DNA of 64,000 bases from Roseateles puraquae (GTDB taxonomy: Bacteria > Pseudomonadota > Gammaproteobacteria > Burkholderiales > Burkholderiaceae_C): contig NZ_NISI01000007.1 in NCBI RefSeq assembly GCF_002205845.1, forward strand, positions 124,001-188,000. Reading direction: 5' to 3'. Under the pieces are notes generated by a model. The model had not been told where the DNA came from. It saw only the letters and a list, made by a program, of their open reading frames with translations, and ran no database searches. Each line of letters begins with the position of its first letter. The first letter of the stretch is position 1. A program made the position numbers and the translations under genes. Of this stretch, positions 24,982-40,589 are shown in pieces.

Positions 24982-25701
24982 TCAGGCGACCTGGGGAAGC
25001 GGGCGGGATGGGTTGCCGCCCGCCGGCGCACCCGCGGGCAGGGCCGGCGCGGTGGCCACGGCGCGCACCGGCAGGCTTTGCCGGGCGGCTTCGGCCTGCT
25101 GCAGGGCCTGGGCGAGCTGGGCGGCGACGGCGGGCGCATCGGCCAGCGCGCGCAGCATGGGCTCGGTGCGCTTGAGCCGCCAGGGGCGGGCATGCGGCCA
25201 GAGGTGCAGGTAGGCGATGCGATCGCTGCCCGCCAGGCTCAGCACGATGTCGCCACCGCGCCCCCGCGGCCGCCAGCTGGCCGCGGCGATCTGCGCGAAC
25301 GGCAGGTTGAAGGTGATGCTCAGCACGATGCCCACGCGCATCACGATGCGGCGGTTGGTGAGGGTGTAGACGGTGGTGCGCGCCATCAGCCACGCGATGG
25401 TGGCCAGCAGGCCGCAGGCCAGCGCGATCAGCGGCAGCATGCCGGCCAGCTGCATCAGCGTCTGGCTGGCGGTGGCGCCATCGGCCCAGCTGGTGTAGCC
25501 GCGCCAGGCCAGCAGCAGCGCGAAGTAGCCCGCCACCACGTCCAGATGCAGGGCCTGGCGGGCCAGCAGGCGCGCGTCCGGGCTGCCTTGCCAGAGCTGC
25601 ACCTCGCCGTCGGGCAGGGCCTCGGGCAGGCCGCGCGCCGCCTCGAACTCGTGCTCGTGCGCCGGGGCCAGCACGTTCACGAGGTTGGGCACGGCCCTCA
25701 C
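24982..25701 (-). CDS. puhB: Photosynthetic complex assembly protein PuhB (PH-domain membrane protein)
   Basis: A 239-residue protein starting at the GTG (25701) that overlaps the puhA stop as GTGA; the longer open frame upstream lies inside puhA. It has the PuhB layout: an N-terminal ALPDGEVQLWQGSPD segment, two to three membrane helices, then a PH-like bPH domain with TVYTLTNRRIVMRVG. PuhB is a dimeric assembly factor for the reaction centre. The C-terminal ~45 residues are a variable Ala/Pro tail. Confidence 0.9.
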   Translation of the reverse strand: MRAVPNLVNVLAPAHEHEFEAARGLPEALPDGEVQLWQGSPDARLLARQALHLDVVAGYFALLLAWRGYTSWADGATASQTLMQLAGMLPLIALACGLLATIAWLMARTTVYTLTNRRIVMRVGIVLSITFNLPFAQIAAASWRPRGRGGDIVLSLAGSDRIAYLHLWPHARPWRLKRTEPMLRALADAPAVAAQLAQALQQAEAARQSLPVRAVATAPALPAGAPAGGNPSRPLPQVA

Positions 25702-26453
25702 AGCAGCGGCTCCTGACGCTGTGGCGTGGCGTAGAGCGTGCCGGCGCCGTAGTAGGCCATGATCTTTTCTTCTTCCAGCAGCGTCACCTGCTCGGCCAGC
25801 TTCGTCGCCGGCACCTTGGCGAACTGGTGGCCGAGGATGGACTTCACGCGCACGGCGCGCTGCTGCACGCGGGCGAAGTTCATCGGCAGCAGCACGCGGC
25901 CGGCAGCGGGCACTTCGAGCTCCAGGTAGCGGAACAGCATCTCCGAGCGGTCCACCCACAGGTCCACCACGCGGCCGCCTTCCACACCGTCATCGCCCAG
26001 CACGGGCAGGCCGCGCGGGTCGACGTCCTGGTGCGCGACGCCGAAGTCGGGCGCGGCCCGCAGCGGCACGATCTTGGGCAGGCCTTCGTAGGTCATGTCG
26101 GCCACGTCGGCACGGTCGGCCCAGCTGCCGGGGCCCACGCCCGCGAGCAGCGGGTCGCCGGTGGGCTCCAGCGGAGCGCCGCGCCACACGCCTTCATGCA
26201 GTGGCGGCTGGTTGTCGCGGCGGTCGTTGGGCGCCTGCACGGTGTCGCCATTGGCGAGGCGGAAGGTCTTGGGCTCGGGCACGGCCGGCCAGCCCTGCAC
26301 GGCGATCGCGCGGGAGCGGTCCGACTCCAGCGGGTAGCCCTCGCGCTTGTTCTCGCGGTGCAGGTAGACGATGAGCCCTGCGAAAAAGATCCAGAACGCA
26401 TAGAGCACGAGCTGGGCGACGTCGATATAGCCCGTGATGGCACCGGTTTGCAT
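25698..26453 (-). CDS. puhA: Photosynthetic reaction centre H subunit
   Basis: A 251-residue subunit with one N-terminal membrane helix (VAQLVLYAFWIFFAGLIVYL) followed by the REN-x-REGYPLE motif, then a cytoplasmic PRC-barrel domain with GLPVLGDDG and VDLWVDRSE. It caps the L/M subunits on the cytoplasmic side and guides proton transfer to QB. It follows lhaA by 9 bp and overlaps puhB. Length is typical (~250-260). Confidence 0.95.
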   Translation of the reverse strand: MQTGAITGYIDVAQLVLYAFWIFFAGLIVYLHRENKREGYPLESDRSRAIAVQGWPAVPEPKTFRLANGDTVQAPNDRRDNQPPLHEGVWRGAPLEPTGDPLLAGVGPGSWADRADVADMTYEGLPKIVPLRAAPDFGVAHQDVDPRGLPVLGDDGVEGGRVVDLWVDRSEMLFRYLELEVPAAGRVLLPMNFARVQQRAVRVKSILGHQFAKVPATKLAEQVTLLEEEKIMAYYGAGTLYATPQRQEPLL

Positions 26454-26462
26454 GGAGGCCTC

Positions 26463-27926
26463 CTAGCCTGGAAACTCGGCCAGCCCGAAGCGCTGGCGTG
26501 ACGAAAGCGGTGTGCCGCGAGTGCGCACCAGGGGACCGATGGCGATCAGCGTGCCGAACAGCAGCGCGATCTCCAGGTGATAGACGACGCTGTAGGCCAC
26601 CTGCGGCTCGGACATGGCCGAGCCCAGCCAGCCGTGCGCGGCCAGGGCCTCGAAGCCGTCGCGCAGCGTGCCGCCCAGCGCCACGGCCAGGCCGCCGGCC
26701 GTGGCCTGCATGGCGCCCCAGGCGCCCAGGGCCAGGCCCGCGCCGCCAGCGCTCTCCAACCCCATGGCCACCACCAGCGTGCTGACCGCGAACAGGCCGC
26801 CGCCCAGGCCGATGAGCAGGTTGCCGGCGCGGAAGAGCCAGCCCGAATCGAGCGGCGCCGCGAAGATGACGGCGGAGAACGCGACGATGCCGATCAACAG
26901 GCCCAGGGCCGCGAGCCGGTGGGCGTCGAAGCCGCGCTGCAGCAGCCGCGCCGCGATCGCGAACGCGATGACCGAGCCGAGCGCCATGCCGGCGGTGAGC
27001 AGGCTGGTGGCCGCCACCGGCAGCTTCAGGATGGCGCCGCCATAGGGCTCCAGCACGATGTCCTGCATGTTGAAGGCCGCCGTGCCCAGGGCCACGGCCA
27101 CCAGGAAGCGGCGCGTGTGGGGCTGCGCGGCGAAGCGCTGCCAGACCTCGCGGAAGGGCGGCCGCGCCGCATCCGCCTCGGCCCGCACCACGGTGCCGCG
27201 GGCCTCCTGCTTCCACAGCGCCAGCGTGTTGAGCACCATGGTCGTGAGGGCCGCACCTTGCACCACGGCCACCAGCCGCGTCGGGCTGAAGCTCTGCAGC
27301 ACGAGGCTGAACACGGCGCTGGCCATCACCATGCCGAGCAGCAGCATGACGTACATCAGCGCCACCACGCGGGGGCGGGTGTCGGGCCGGGCCTGGTCGG
27401 TGGCCAAGGCAAGGCCGGCGGTCTGCGTGGTCTGCATGCCGGCGCCCACCAGGATGAAGGCCAGCGCCGCGCCCAGTTGCCCGGCGATCACGCCGCCCGG
27501 CTGAGCACTGGCTTCGGCGCCCGGCTGCAGCAGGATCAGCGCGAAAGGCATGATGGACAGCCCGCCGAACTGCAGCAGCGAGCCAAACCACAGATAGGGT
27601 ACGCGGCGCCAGCCCAGGGCCGACAGATGCGTGTCGGAGCGGTGGCCCACCAGCGCGCGGAAGGGGGCGGCCAGCAGCGGCAGGGCCACCATCAGCGACA
27701 CCGCCCAGGCGGCCACACCCAGCTCGACGATCATCACCCGGTTCAAGGTGCCCACCAGCAGTGCGTAGGCCATGCCCACCGACACCTGGAAGAGCGCCAG
27801 CCGCAGCAGGCGCGACATCGGCAGCTCGGTGGTGGCGACGTCGGCGAACGGCAGGAACTGCAGGCCCAGGCGCGACCACTTCAGCGCCAGGCGCTGGTTG
27901 AGCTGGCGGGGCGACAGGGGCTTCAT
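26463..27926 (-). CDS. lhaA: LH1 assembly protein LhaA (PucC/BCD-family transporter fold)
   Basis: A 487-residue, 12-helix membrane protein of the PucC family. It shows the family signatures LNRVMIVELG, GHRSDTHLSALGWRRVPYLWFG and NMQDIVLEPYGG. LhaA aids insertion of bacteriochlorophyll and assembly of LH1. The start overlaps the bchM stop as ATGA, and puhA follows 9 bp later: the superoperon arrangement bchM-lhaA-puhA typical of purple bacteria. A second PucC-family gene lies at 40586-41905. Confidence 0.9.
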   Translation of the reverse strand: MKPLSPRQLNQRLALKWSRLGLQFLPFADVATTELPMSRLLRLALFQVSVGMAYALLVGTLNRVMIVELGVAAWAVSLMVALPLLAAPFRALVGHRSDTHLSALGWRRVPYLWFGSLLQFGGLSIMPFALILLQPGAEASAQPGGVIAGQLGAALAFILVGAGMQTTQTAGLALATDQARPDTRPRVVALMYVMLLLGMVMASAVFSLVLQSFSPTRLVAVVQGAALTTMVLNTLALWKQEARGTVVRAEADAARPPFREVWQRFAAQPHTRRFLVAVALGTAAFNMQDIVLEPYGGAILKLPVAATSLLTAGMALGSVIAFAIAARLLQRGFDAHRLAALGLLIGIVAFSAVIFAAPLDSGWLFRAGNLLIGLGGGLFAVSTLVVAMGLESAGGAGLALGAWGAMQATAGGLAVALGGTLRDGFEALAAHGWLGSAMSEPQVAYSVVYHLEIALLFGTLIAIGPLVRTRGTPLSSRQRFGLAEFPG

Positions 27927-28618
27927 GGCCGCACCAGCTCCAGGGCCTGCGAGGTGTAGAAGCCGCCGGACACGCGCTGGCTGCGGCGCACGTCCCAGTC
28001 GAGCAGCCGCGGGTGGGCGTCGATCAGCCGATACAGCCGCTGCTCGGCCACCGGCACGATGGACGGCGAGCGGTTGCCCCGCGGGAAGAGCTTGCCCACG
28101 GCCTTCATCAGCTGCAGCGCGGGGTTGCTCGGCGCGAACGTGAACACCACCGAATGCCGCGTGCGGGCCGCCAGCTCGGCGAGCACACCCACGGCATCGG
28201 CCGGCTCGTAGTGGATGAGGGAGTCCATGCCCACCACGTGGTCGAAGCGGCCGAGCGCCGGGTCCAGCATGTCACCCGCGCGGAACTCGATGCTGCCGCC
28301 GCTGTCGAAGCGCGGCATGCGCTCGCGGGCGAGGTCGACCAGCGTGGGTGACAGGTCGATGGCGAGCACCTCGGCGCCGCGCCGCGCTGCCTCAACCGCC
28401 AGCGCCCCGGTGCCGCAGCCGGCATCCAGCACCCGGCGGCCACGCAGGTCACCGGGCAGCCAGGACAGCAGCGTGTCGCGCATGCGGTCGCGCCCGGCCC
28501 GCACGCTGGCCCGCACCCGCCCAACCGGCGCGTCCGACGTGAGCCGCGCCCAGGCGTCGGCGGCGGTGCGGTCGAAATAGGTTTCGATTTCGCCGCGGCG
28601 TTCGAGATAGGCACTCAT
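27923..28618 (-). CDS. bchM: Mg-protoporphyrin IX O-methyltransferase BchM
   Basis: A 231-residue SAM-dependent methyltransferase that esterifies the C13 propionate of Mg-protoporphyrin IX. The SAM-binding motif VLDAGCGTGALAVEAA is present, followed by the acidic AIDLSP and FDHVVGMDSLIHYE. The start is the ATG at 28618, opening with MSAYLERRGEIETYFDRTAADAW, typical for the family; the frame extends upstream without a plausible start. It is separated from bchL by 178 bp, the largest gap inside the operon, which contains hairpins. Confidence 0.95.
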   Translation of the reverse strand: MSAYLERRGEIETYFDRTAADAWARLTSDAPVGRVRASVRAGRDRMRDTLLSWLPGDLRGRRVLDAGCGTGALAVEAARRGAEVLAIDLSPTLVDLARERMPRFDSGGSIEFRAGDMLDPALGRFDHVVGMDSLIHYEPADAVGVLAELAARTRHSVVFTFAPSNPALQLMKAVGKLFPRGNRSPSIVPVAEQRLYRLIDAHPRLLDWDVRRSQRVSGGFYTSQALELVRP

Positions 28619-28698
28619 GACGTCACCTCGACGTGTGCAAGGGTGTTTGCGGGCCGTGCGCCGGGCCGCTCCCAAGCCGGCCCGCCAAGGGCGATGTG

Positions 28699-28741
28699 CT
28701 TGCCGGTCGAGCCGGCAAGCGTCGCCGTCCCCTCGGGGGAC
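28699..28741 (-). other. Intercistronic hairpins between bchL and bchM
   Basis: Two perfect hairpins: CTTGCCGG/CCGGCAAG around a TCGAG loop (28699-28719), and GTCCCC/GGGGAC around TCG (28727-28741). No T-tract follows, so they are more likely RNA processing or stability elements than terminators. Confidence 0.55.
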
Positions 28742-28796
28742 CGACGGGGCACGCCTGCGTGCAGCAGGGCGGGACCAGGCGAGGGGCACGTGCTCA

Positions 28797-33497
<4,701 letters not shown>

Positions 33498-33526
<29 letters not shown>

Positions 33527-35048
33527 AGAGCGTCTCCAGCGTGATGAGGGGCAGGGCCCGGCTCATCGCATAGGCCTCGGTGTTGCGCCGGGCCTTGGCG
33601 CGCACGAAGAACGGGATCTTGCGCAACTCCTGCTCGGCGTCGGGCGCCCAGCTGGCCGGCTGGGCCACCGTCTCGGCAGGTATTGCGATGGGCGCCGAAG
33701 GCGGCAGGGCGGCTGGCGTGGCGCTGCGGCCCAGATGCGACGGCGCGGCGTCCTCATGGAACTCGAAGTCGCCGCGGAACATGCCGAGCAGGTGTTCTTC
33801 CAGGCCCATCATCAGCGGATGCACCCAGGTGTCGAAGAGCACATTGGCACCCTCGAAGCCCATCTGCGGCGCATAGCGCGCCGGGAAGTCCTGCACATGC
33901 ACGGGGGCCGAGATCACCGCGCAGGGCAAGCCCAGGCGCTTGGCGATGTGGCGTTCCATCTGCGTGCCCAGCACCAGCTCGGGTGCGGCGGCGGTGATGG
34001 CGGCTTCGACGTCGAGGTAGTCGTCGGTGATCAGGGCTTCGACGCCGTAGCCCGCTGCCGCTGCGCGCAGCTCACGGCCGAACTCGCGGCTGTAGCTGCC
34101 GAGGCCCACGACCTGGAAGCCGAACTCCTCGGCGGCCACCCGCGCGGCGGCGATGGCGTGGCTGGCGTCGCCGAACACGAACACGCGCTTGCCGGTCAGG
34201 TAGTTGGCGTCGACCGATTGCGCGTACCAGGTGGAGTGCGAGTCGGCGGCGGCGGCGCTGATGTCTGGTGCGATACCGGCGAGCGCGCTGACCTCGGCGA
34301 TGAACTCGCGCGTCGCCTTGACGCCGATGGGCACCGTCTTGGTGGCGGGCTGGCCCAGCGTGCGGCTCAGCCAGGTGGCGGCCGTCTGGGCGATCTCGGG
34401 GTAGAGCACGACATTGAAGTCGGCATCGGTCAGGCGGGCCAGGTCGGCCGGCGTGGCGCCCATCGGGGCGACGACATTGATCTCGATGCCCAGGCGGGTC
34501 AGCAGCTGGGTGATCTCGCGCACATCGTCGCGGTGCCGAAAGCCCAGGGCCGTGGGGCCGAGCAGGTTGCAGCGCGGCGCGGGGCCTTTCACGCGCGGCG
34601 TGGCGGGCTTGACGACGAGGCTGCGCACCAGCTGGTAGAAGGTTTCGGCCGCGCCCCAGTTCTCCTTGCGCTGATAGGCGGGCAGCTCCAGCGGGATCAC
34701 CGGCACCGGCAGGTTCAGCGCCGCGGCGAGCCCGCCCGGGTCGTCCTGGATGAGCTCAGCCGTGCAGGAGGCGCCCACCAGCAGGGCCTGCGGCTGGAAG
34801 CGCGCATGCGCATCACGGGCAGCGTCCTTGAAGAGCTGGGCGGTGTCGCCGCCGAGGTCGCGCGCCTGGAAGGTGGTGTAGGTCACCGGCGGGCGCTCGC
34901 CGCGCCGCTCGATCATCGTGAACAGCAAGTCGGCATAGGTGTCGCCCTGGGGCGCGTGCAGCACGTAGTGCACGCCGCGCATCGCGGTGGCGACCCGCAT
35001 CGCGCCGACGTGGGGCGGGCCTTCGTAGGTCCAGAGGGTGAGTTGCAT
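33498..35048 (-). CDS. bchB: Light-independent protochlorophyllide reductase subunit B
   Basis: A 516-residue catalytic subunit of DPOR, which with BchN reduces ring D of protochlorophyllide. It opens with [20 protein letters not shown], contains [19 protein letters not shown] and the conserved [15 protein letters not shown] stretch, and ends in the small C-terminal domain with [19 protein letters not shown]. It lies 13 bp after bchN and overlaps the preferred bchH start. Length is typical. Confidence 0.95.
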
Positions 35049-35061
35049 GCCGTGCTCGGAT

Positions 35062-37005
<1,944 letters not shown>

Positions 37006-37157
37006 GAGCATGTCGTGCACCACAAGAACTCAGATCAGTCGTACCCCAACGGTTTGCAGTAGCGATTTCTGACGCTGCCCAGCGCCGAGGCCCGGAGCCG
37101 ATGCCTCCACGGCCTCACAAGGAACCTTTGCTGCCAATCCACCCCGAGGAGACAGCG

Positions 37158-38096
37158 GTGGCTGGATGGACTTTCAATCGTCAGGCAAAAGGTCAGGCAA
37201 AAAACAAGCAGCCCGCCGAGCAGCGTCGCACGGCGGCGGATGGGCCCGACCGGGCTCGATCCCCAGAGCCTTTCACGATGGACGACATGCTGGCGGGCGC
37301 CAACTCGTCCCGGTTGGTCAGCTCGCAGCAGGCGCAGTTGTCACGCGTGGTCGAGCTCGAGATCATTCCTCGGCTGATGCTGCTGCACCGCCTGCCTCAC
37401 ATGCCTTGCGCGCCCCTGCCGCAGGTGCAGATCACGGCGGAGCAGGTGCAGGCCTTGACCGAGCTGGCGGCCGACGGCACGCCGGAGGCCACAATCGCCT
37501 TCGTGCGCCAGGTGTTGGACGACGGCGCCACGCAGGAGCAGGTCTTCCTGGACTTGCTGGCGGCAAGCGCTCGGCTGATGGGCGAGTGGTGGGAGCAGGA
37601 CGTCTACAGCTTCTCCCAGGTGACGATCGGCTTGTGGCGTTTGCAGCGGGTGCTGCACGAGTTTTCCGAGCCGCTTCGCGCGTCAGTTCGCCGTGATGGC
37701 GACAGTCGGCGCGTCCTGCTGGCCGCAGTACCCGGCTCCCAGCACACCTTCGGCATTGCGCTGGTGGCGGAGTTCTTCAGCCGCGCGGGCTGGGAAGTCG
37801 CCTGCGAGCCGCGGCTGGGCTGGGCTGAACTCGCGGCCCTGGCGCGGCGTGACTGGTTCGACGTTGTCGGCCTGTCGGTGTCTGCCAGTGACAGCGTCGC
37901 CGAGGTAGCGTCTGGTATTCTTGACATTCGAAGAGCTTCGGGAAATCCGGGGCTTTTTGTCATGGTCGGTGGCCCGATGGCGGGTGTGATGCCGGACCTT
38001 GCACGGCGCTGCGGCGCCGATGCCATGGCCGGTGATGCGCCTTCGGCAGTCGACGCCGCCAATGCCAGCCTTCGCCGGAGTGTCAAGACCGCCTGA
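37158..38096 (+). CDS. ppaA: PpaA/AerR cobalamin-binding photosynthesis regulator (PpsR antirepressor)
   Basis: A 312-residue regulator. A helical N-terminal region precedes a B12-binding-like Rossmann domain (residues ~180-300) with VLLAAVPGSQHTFG, whose His is in the position of the AerR corrinoid ligand, then DVVGLSVSASDSV and VMVGGPMAG. PpaA/AerR senses light through B12 and counteracts PpsR/CrtJ. The GTG at 37158 is preferred because GAGGAG lies 6 nt upstream; an in-frame ATG at 37101 would add 19 residues. It faces away from bchF and precedes ppsR, the standard arrangement. Confidence 0.9.
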   Translation: MAGWTFNRQAKGQAKNKQPAEQRRTAADGPDRARSPEPFTMDDMLAGANSSRLVSSQQAQLSRVVELEIIPRLMLLHRLPHMPCAPLPQVQITAEQVQALTELAADGTPEATIAFVRQVLDDGATQEQVFLDLLAASARLMGEWWEQDVYSFSQVTIGLWRLQRVLHEFSEPLRASVRRDGDSRRVLLAAVPGSQHTFGIALVAEFFSRAGWEVACEPRLGWAELAALARRDWFDVVGLSVSASDSVAEVASGILDIRRASGNPGLFVMVGGPMAGVMPDLARRCGADAMAGDAPSAVDAANASLRRSVKTA

Positions 38097-38186
38097 CGTC
38101 AGCAGGCTGAAAGTCCTCCCGGCTACACCGACCCACCTCACGACCCTCGGTGGCCCCATGGCCGCCTTCGCAACTCAGGGAGTTCG

Positions 38187-39653
38187 ATGCACACCCCCGG
38201 CACCGCGGCCGCTACGCAGCGTTTTGAAGCTCCGGAACTCCACTTTTCGGACCTCAGTGCCGAGGTGCTGGCCGGTGTGGTGGCCGCCGCGACCGATCTG
38301 GCGTTGGTGGTCGACGCCCAGGGCGTGATCCGTGACGTGTCGCTCGGCGCTGCCCATGCGGCGGAACTGGCTGAGCTGCGTCAATGGATCGGTCGCCGCT
38401 GGATCGAGACGGTGACCATCGAGAACCGCGGCAAGGTCACGGCCATGCTGTCCCAGAGCAGTGCGCCGGTGGCTGGCGGGCGGCATGAGCGTCAGGTCAC
38501 GCATGCGCTGGCCGGTGGCGTGGACCTGCCGGTCAGCTACAGCGTCGTGCCGCTGACGGGTCAGGGCGGCGTGCTCGCGCTCGGGCGCGACCTGCGCGAG
38601 GTGGCGGCGGTGCAGAAGCGCCTGGTGGACGCCCAGCAGTCCATGGAGCGTGACTATCTGCGCCTGCGCCACACCGAGGCCCGCTACCGCTTGCTCTTCG
38701 AAGCCGTGGCAGAAGCCGTCCTGGTGCTGGACGCCAATTCCCTGGTCGTGCTGGAGCACAACGCCGCCGCCGGTCGCCTGATGGGTGACGCCACGCGCCG
38801 CATGGTCGGCCGCAGCGTGCTGGAGTTGCTGGCGCCGGCCAGCCATGCCGAAGTGCAAGCCCAGTTCGCCCAGGCCCGCAGCGCCGGCCGCAGCGACGAC
38901 CTCACGGTGCGGCTGGCCGCCGGCGGTGCGGACGTGCGCCTGGGCGCGTCGGCCTTCCGGCAGGACAGCACCACGCTGCTGCTGGTGCGCGCCAGCGCCC
39001 CGGGCGCCCTGGCGGCCAACCCGCTGCCGGCGGCGGACAGCCCGCCGCTGGCCGACGTGGTCAACGCCTTGCCGGATGCCTTTGTGCTGACCGACATGCA
39101 AGGCCGCATCCTGAGCGCCAACCAGGCGTTCAGCGACATGCTCCAGCTCGCCCCCGGCGACGCGGTGCAGGGTCAGCCGCTGGAGCGCTGGCTCGGGCGC
39201 ACGGCGGTCGATGTGAACGTGTTGATCAGCAGCCTGCGCCAGCACGGGGTGGTCAAGCTGTTTCCCACCACCCTGCGCAGCGGGCTGGGCGAGCCGAGCG
39301 CGGTGGAGGTGTCGGCCGTGGCCGTGCCGGACGGCCCGCAGGCCTGCCTGGGCTTTGCCATCCGTGACGTGGCCCGCCGGCTGCCCGCCGACGGTCGCAC
39401 ACCCGGCCAGCTGCCGCGCTCGGTGGAGCAGCTCACGGGCCTTGTGGGCCGCCTGCCGCTGAAGGACATCGTCGGCGAGACCACCGACCTGATCGAGCGC
39501 CTGTGCATCGAAGCCGCGCTGCAGCTCACGCGCGATCACCGGGCCTCGGCCGCCGAGATGCTGGGCCTCTCGCGGCAGAGCCTGTATGTGAAGCTGCGGC
39601 GCTACGGCATCCTGGGCGACAACGCGCCCGAAGAAACATCTGGCGCCGACTGA
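38187..39653 (+). CDS. ppsR: PpsR/CrtJ transcriptional repressor of photosynthesis genes
   Basis: A 488-residue regulator with an N-terminal domain, a linker helix (Q-linker, VQKRLVDAQQSMERDYLRLR), two PAS domains (~170-280 and ~300-420), and a C-terminal Fis-type helix-turn-helix ending in SAAEMLGLSRQSLYVKLRRYG. It represses bch, crt and light-harvesting genes by binding TGT-N12-ACA. A cysteine just before the HTH (ERLCIEAAL) is the likely redox-sensitive residue; the only other Cys is in QACLGFA. GGGAG precedes the ATG. Confidence 0.95.
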   Translation: MHTPGTAAATQRFEAPELHFSDLSAEVLAGVVAAATDLALVVDAQGVIRDVSLGAAHAAELAELRQWIGRRWIETVTIENRGKVTAMLSQSSAPVAGGRHERQVTHALAGGVDLPVSYSVVPLTGQGGVLALGRDLREVAAVQKRLVDAQQSMERDYLRLRHTEARYRLLFEAVAEAVLVLDANSLVVLEHNAAAGRLMGDATRRMVGRSVLELLAPASHAEVQAQFAQARSAGRSDDLTVRLAAGGADVRLGASAFRQDSTTLLLVRASAPGALAANPLPAADSPPLADVVNALPDAFVLTDMQGRILSANQAFSDMLQLAPGDAVQGQPLERWLGRTAVDVNVLISSLRQHGVVKLFPTTLRSGLGEPSAVEVSAVAVPDGPQACLGFAIRDVARRLPADGRTPGQLPRSVEQLTGLVGRLPLKDIVGETTDLIERLCIEAALQLTRDHRASAAEMLGLSRQSLYVKLRRYGILGDNAPEETSGAD

Positions 39654-39663
39654 CGCCGCTCGA

Positions 39664-39704
39664 TGTAAATCTAGATTGACATTCCCTTGCGGCGGCCCAG
39701 AATA
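39664..39704 (+). promoter_or_regulatory. bchG promoter with PpsR palindrome
   Basis: TGTAAATCTAGATTGACA at 39664-39681 is a full TGT-N12-ACA site and contains TTGACA as its right end. Seventeen nt downstream is a weak AGAATA, 6 nt before the bchG ATG. Confidence 0.65.
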
Positions 39705-39710
39705 GGCCGC

Positions 39711-40589
39711 ATGCAGCGCCCCGCTCTTTCGGCCGTCGCCGAACTGCTCAAGCCCATCACCTGGTTTCCGCCGATGTGGGCTTTCGGCTGCGGGGTGGTC
39801 GCGTCGGGCTTGCCGGCCGACGGGCGTTGGCCTGTCATCGTGGCCGGCGTCTTGCTGGCCGGGCCCTTCGTGTGCGCCACCAGCCAGGCGGTCAACGATT
39901 GGTTCGATCGCCATGTCGACGCCATCAACGAACCGCAGCGGCCCATTCCCTCCGGCCGCATGCCGGGCCACTGGGGTCTGTACATCGCGGTGATCTGGAC
40001 GGCCCTGTCGCTGCTGCTGGCCTGGCAGCTCGGCGTGGTGGGTTTCCTGGCGGGTGTGCTCGGCCTGCTGCTGGCCTGGGCCTACAGCGCGCCACCGCTG
40101 CGCCTGAAGCGCAACGGCTGGTGGGGCAATGCCGCCTGCGGCCTGTGCTACGAGGGCCTGGCCTGGATCACGGGCGCGGCCGTCATGGCCATGGGGCAGT
40201 GGCCCGACGGCCGGTCGCTTGCGCTGGCGCTGCTCTACAGCCTGGGCGCCCACGGCATCATGACGCTCAACGATTTCAAGTCCATCCCGGGCGACCAGCA
40301 GATGGGCATCCGCTCGTTGCCCGTGATGCTCGGGGCGCCGCGCGCTGCGCAGGTGGCCAGCGCCGTGATGGCCTTGCCGCAGGTGGTCGTCATCGCGCTG
40401 CTCGCGTCCTGGGGGCAGGGCGGCCATGCGCTGGCGGTGGCTGGCCTGCTGGCGGTGCAGTTGCTGATGATGCGCCGCTTCATCGCCCAGCCGATCCAGC
40501 GCGCGCTCTGGTACAGCGGTGCAGGCGTGCCGCTGTATGTGTCGGGCATGCTGGTCAGCGCGTTTGCGCTGCGAGGAGTGATGGCATGA
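39711..40589 (+). CDS. bchG: Bacteriochlorophyll synthase BchG
   Basis: A 292-residue membrane prenyltransferase (UbiA superfamily) that esterifies bacteriochlorophyllide a with geranylgeranyl or phytyl diphosphate. The diphosphate-binding Asp-rich motif NDWFDRHVDAINEP and a second NDFKSIPGD segment are present, with ~8 hydrophobic helices. ATG 39711 is chosen over an in-frame TTG 8 codons upstream. It overlaps the next gene by ATGA. Confidence 0.95.
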   Translation: MQRPALSAVAELLKPITWFPPMWAFGCGVVASGLPADGRWPVIVAGVLLAGPFVCATSQAVNDWFDRHVDAINEPQRPIPSGRMPGHWGLYIAVIWTALSLLLAWQLGVVGFLAGVLGLLLAWAYSAPPLRLKRNGWWGNAACGLCYEGLAWITGAAVMAMGQWPDGRSLALALLYSLGAHGIMTLNDFKSIPGDQQMGIRSLPVMLGAPRAAQVASAVMALPQVVVIALLASWGQGGHALAVAGLLAVQLLMMRRFIAQPIQRALWYSGAGVPLYVSGMLVSAFALRGVMA

